This document shows positions 63,118 through 64,000 of a stretch of 64,000 nucleotides of DNA, piece by piece. Below the pieces are notes generated by a model, which worked only from the letters and a program-made list of their open reading frames with translations, did no database searches and had not been told where the DNA came from. Position 1 is the stretch's first letter, and the number at the start of each line of letters is the position of its first letter. Both the position numbers and the translations under genes were made by a program. The stretch is from Brachypterus glaber (Eukaryota > Arthropoda > Insecta > Coleoptera > Kateretidae), in contig OY294046.1 in NCBI GenBank assembly GCA_958510825.1, positions 3,038,001 through 3,102,000 of the forward strand, in the 5' to 3' direction.

Positions 63118-63806
63118 AGTGTATTCTATAACTAGTATGGAATAGACAATATTTCGCGCGAGCCGGCAGGCGAGTATGACGGTCCCGCGAGCGCGGAATG
63201 ACTATTCCATACGTGTTGTAGACTATACTTTTTCTTCAACTGCAAATATGAAGCACTGTATGGCTTTAAACTGCGGACAAGGTTAAAAACAATGTTTTTT
63301 TATGAGTCAACATTGTAAATGCAACATAACACATATTTTTAAATAAAGCAATTAATGTTATTTAATAATTTTATCAAATCAGTACTTAAAAAAGATTTTT
63401 ATTTAATTTTAGCACATATTTACAAATTATAATGCAAAAATTGAAGGTTATGTCAGATTTTTGTGACAGATATCAGGTTTAAATATTTAATAATAGATGG
63501 AGCAGTTTTAATTTTTTGAACTAAATTGATAAAAAACTGGTCAAATATTAAGAAAAACTAATAAACTTTATGTAATTTTAAGGCAAAACTTTAAATTGCC
63601 TTAAATTATTCAATGTTTTATAGTAAAATATATATATTTTTACTAATTTTGCTACCCTTTTCTTTACTTTTATAAACAAGAGATGGCACTACATGTGCTC
63701 ATTCTAACACTTGATACGGAATATTCATACCGTATCTAGAGCTAGAATGGATTCATTCTGTGTTTGAAAAGTGTTTGTATTTGCTTACGTTCTAAAGCAG
63801 TCGTAG
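63118..63806 (-). repeat. Right copy of the ~0.67-kb repeat, inverted relative to 461-1127
   Basis: Same content as the left-edge copy in opposite orientation, including GCGAGTATGACGGTCCCGCG and CCATACGTGTTGTAGACTAT. It retains ATGGAATAGACAATATTTCG, missing from the left copy, which forms a palindrome with GACTATTCCAT 60 bp on. Confidence 0.85.
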
Positions 63807-64000
63807 AAAAAATTAATTTCACAGTCTGAAAACATGATAAATAATGGTATGTTCTAAAGCTAGTAGTGAAAAAAATATTTTATTCCAATTATGTACTAAA
63901 TTAGTAAAAATATAACTTATAGTCATAAATTTTAAGTTGGTTGTGAAATTAAATTACTAAAAATATTAAATTGTTATTTAAATTTTTGACTAACATTATC
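63807..64000. other. Right edge, AT-rich
   Basis: TTCTAAAGCTAGTAGTG near 63850 resembles TTCTAAAGCAGTCGTAG at the end of the preceding repeat; otherwise nothing. Confidence 0.4.

Overview
The window looks like a repeat-rich, AT-rich insect nuclear genome segment. The reasons are spliced genes with GT/AG introns, an insect-type GMC (glucose-dehydrogenase-like) flavoenzyme, a Ty3/gypsy retrotransposon, tRNA-derived SINEs, non-LTR and Tc1/mariner remnants and a very high load of short inverted-repeat elements (MITEs). The insect order cannot be fixed from the sequence. No prokaryotic operon, CRISPR array or rRNA gene is seen.

Two host genes are supported, both on the minus strand. The first (3220-7309) is a complete three-exon GMC oxidoreductase. 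It encodes 623 residues, with a signal peptide on exon 1, the FAD-binding GAGATG loop on exon 2 and the catalytic domain on exon 3. Both introns are packed with mobile elements, one inserted two bases inside the intron 2 splice donor. A decayed, internally deleted GMC paralogue lies on the plus strand at about 9760-10296. The second gene (16541-22893) is an MFSD6-like major facilitator transporter. Seven exons join with matching phases; the first coding exon was not found. Its introns hold several MITEs and an in-frame 75-bp tandem repeat carrying a LINE reverse-transcriptase motif.

Most of the rest is mobile DNA. 31.9-37.2 kb is an apparently intact Ty3/gypsy element: identical-looking 187-bp LTRs, a 5-bp target duplication, and one uninterrupted 1410-residue gag-pol frame. 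43.3-44.7 kb is a 107-bp satellite with 13 units, partly organised in 321-bp trimers. The MITEs fall into recurring families with readable ends and target duplications: family A (CCCTGGTAGAAA ends, AACGTT iterons, six copies), B (CCCAGGTAGC ends, 2-bp duplications, three copies), C (131-bp TA hairpin), D (ACATCGGCAC, three copies), F (GGGAACGTTCAAG, many copies), G (CAGGGTG mariner-like), H, J, K, N and several single elements. Nesting gives a relative history: C in A, SINE in A, B in SINE, F in another hairpin, G in a tandem array, and possibly gypsy in a decayed A-like element. A 0.67-kb sequence near the left edge recurs inverted near the right edge.

Unassigned stretches are AT-rich intergenic DNA with no gene I can support. 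The least explained are a GC-balanced island at 30.2-30.9 kb, a cluster of splice-acceptor-like motifs at 29.2-29.9 kb, and a 2.7-kb inverted-repeat structure (51.7-54.4 kb) enclosing a LINE RNase H remnant.
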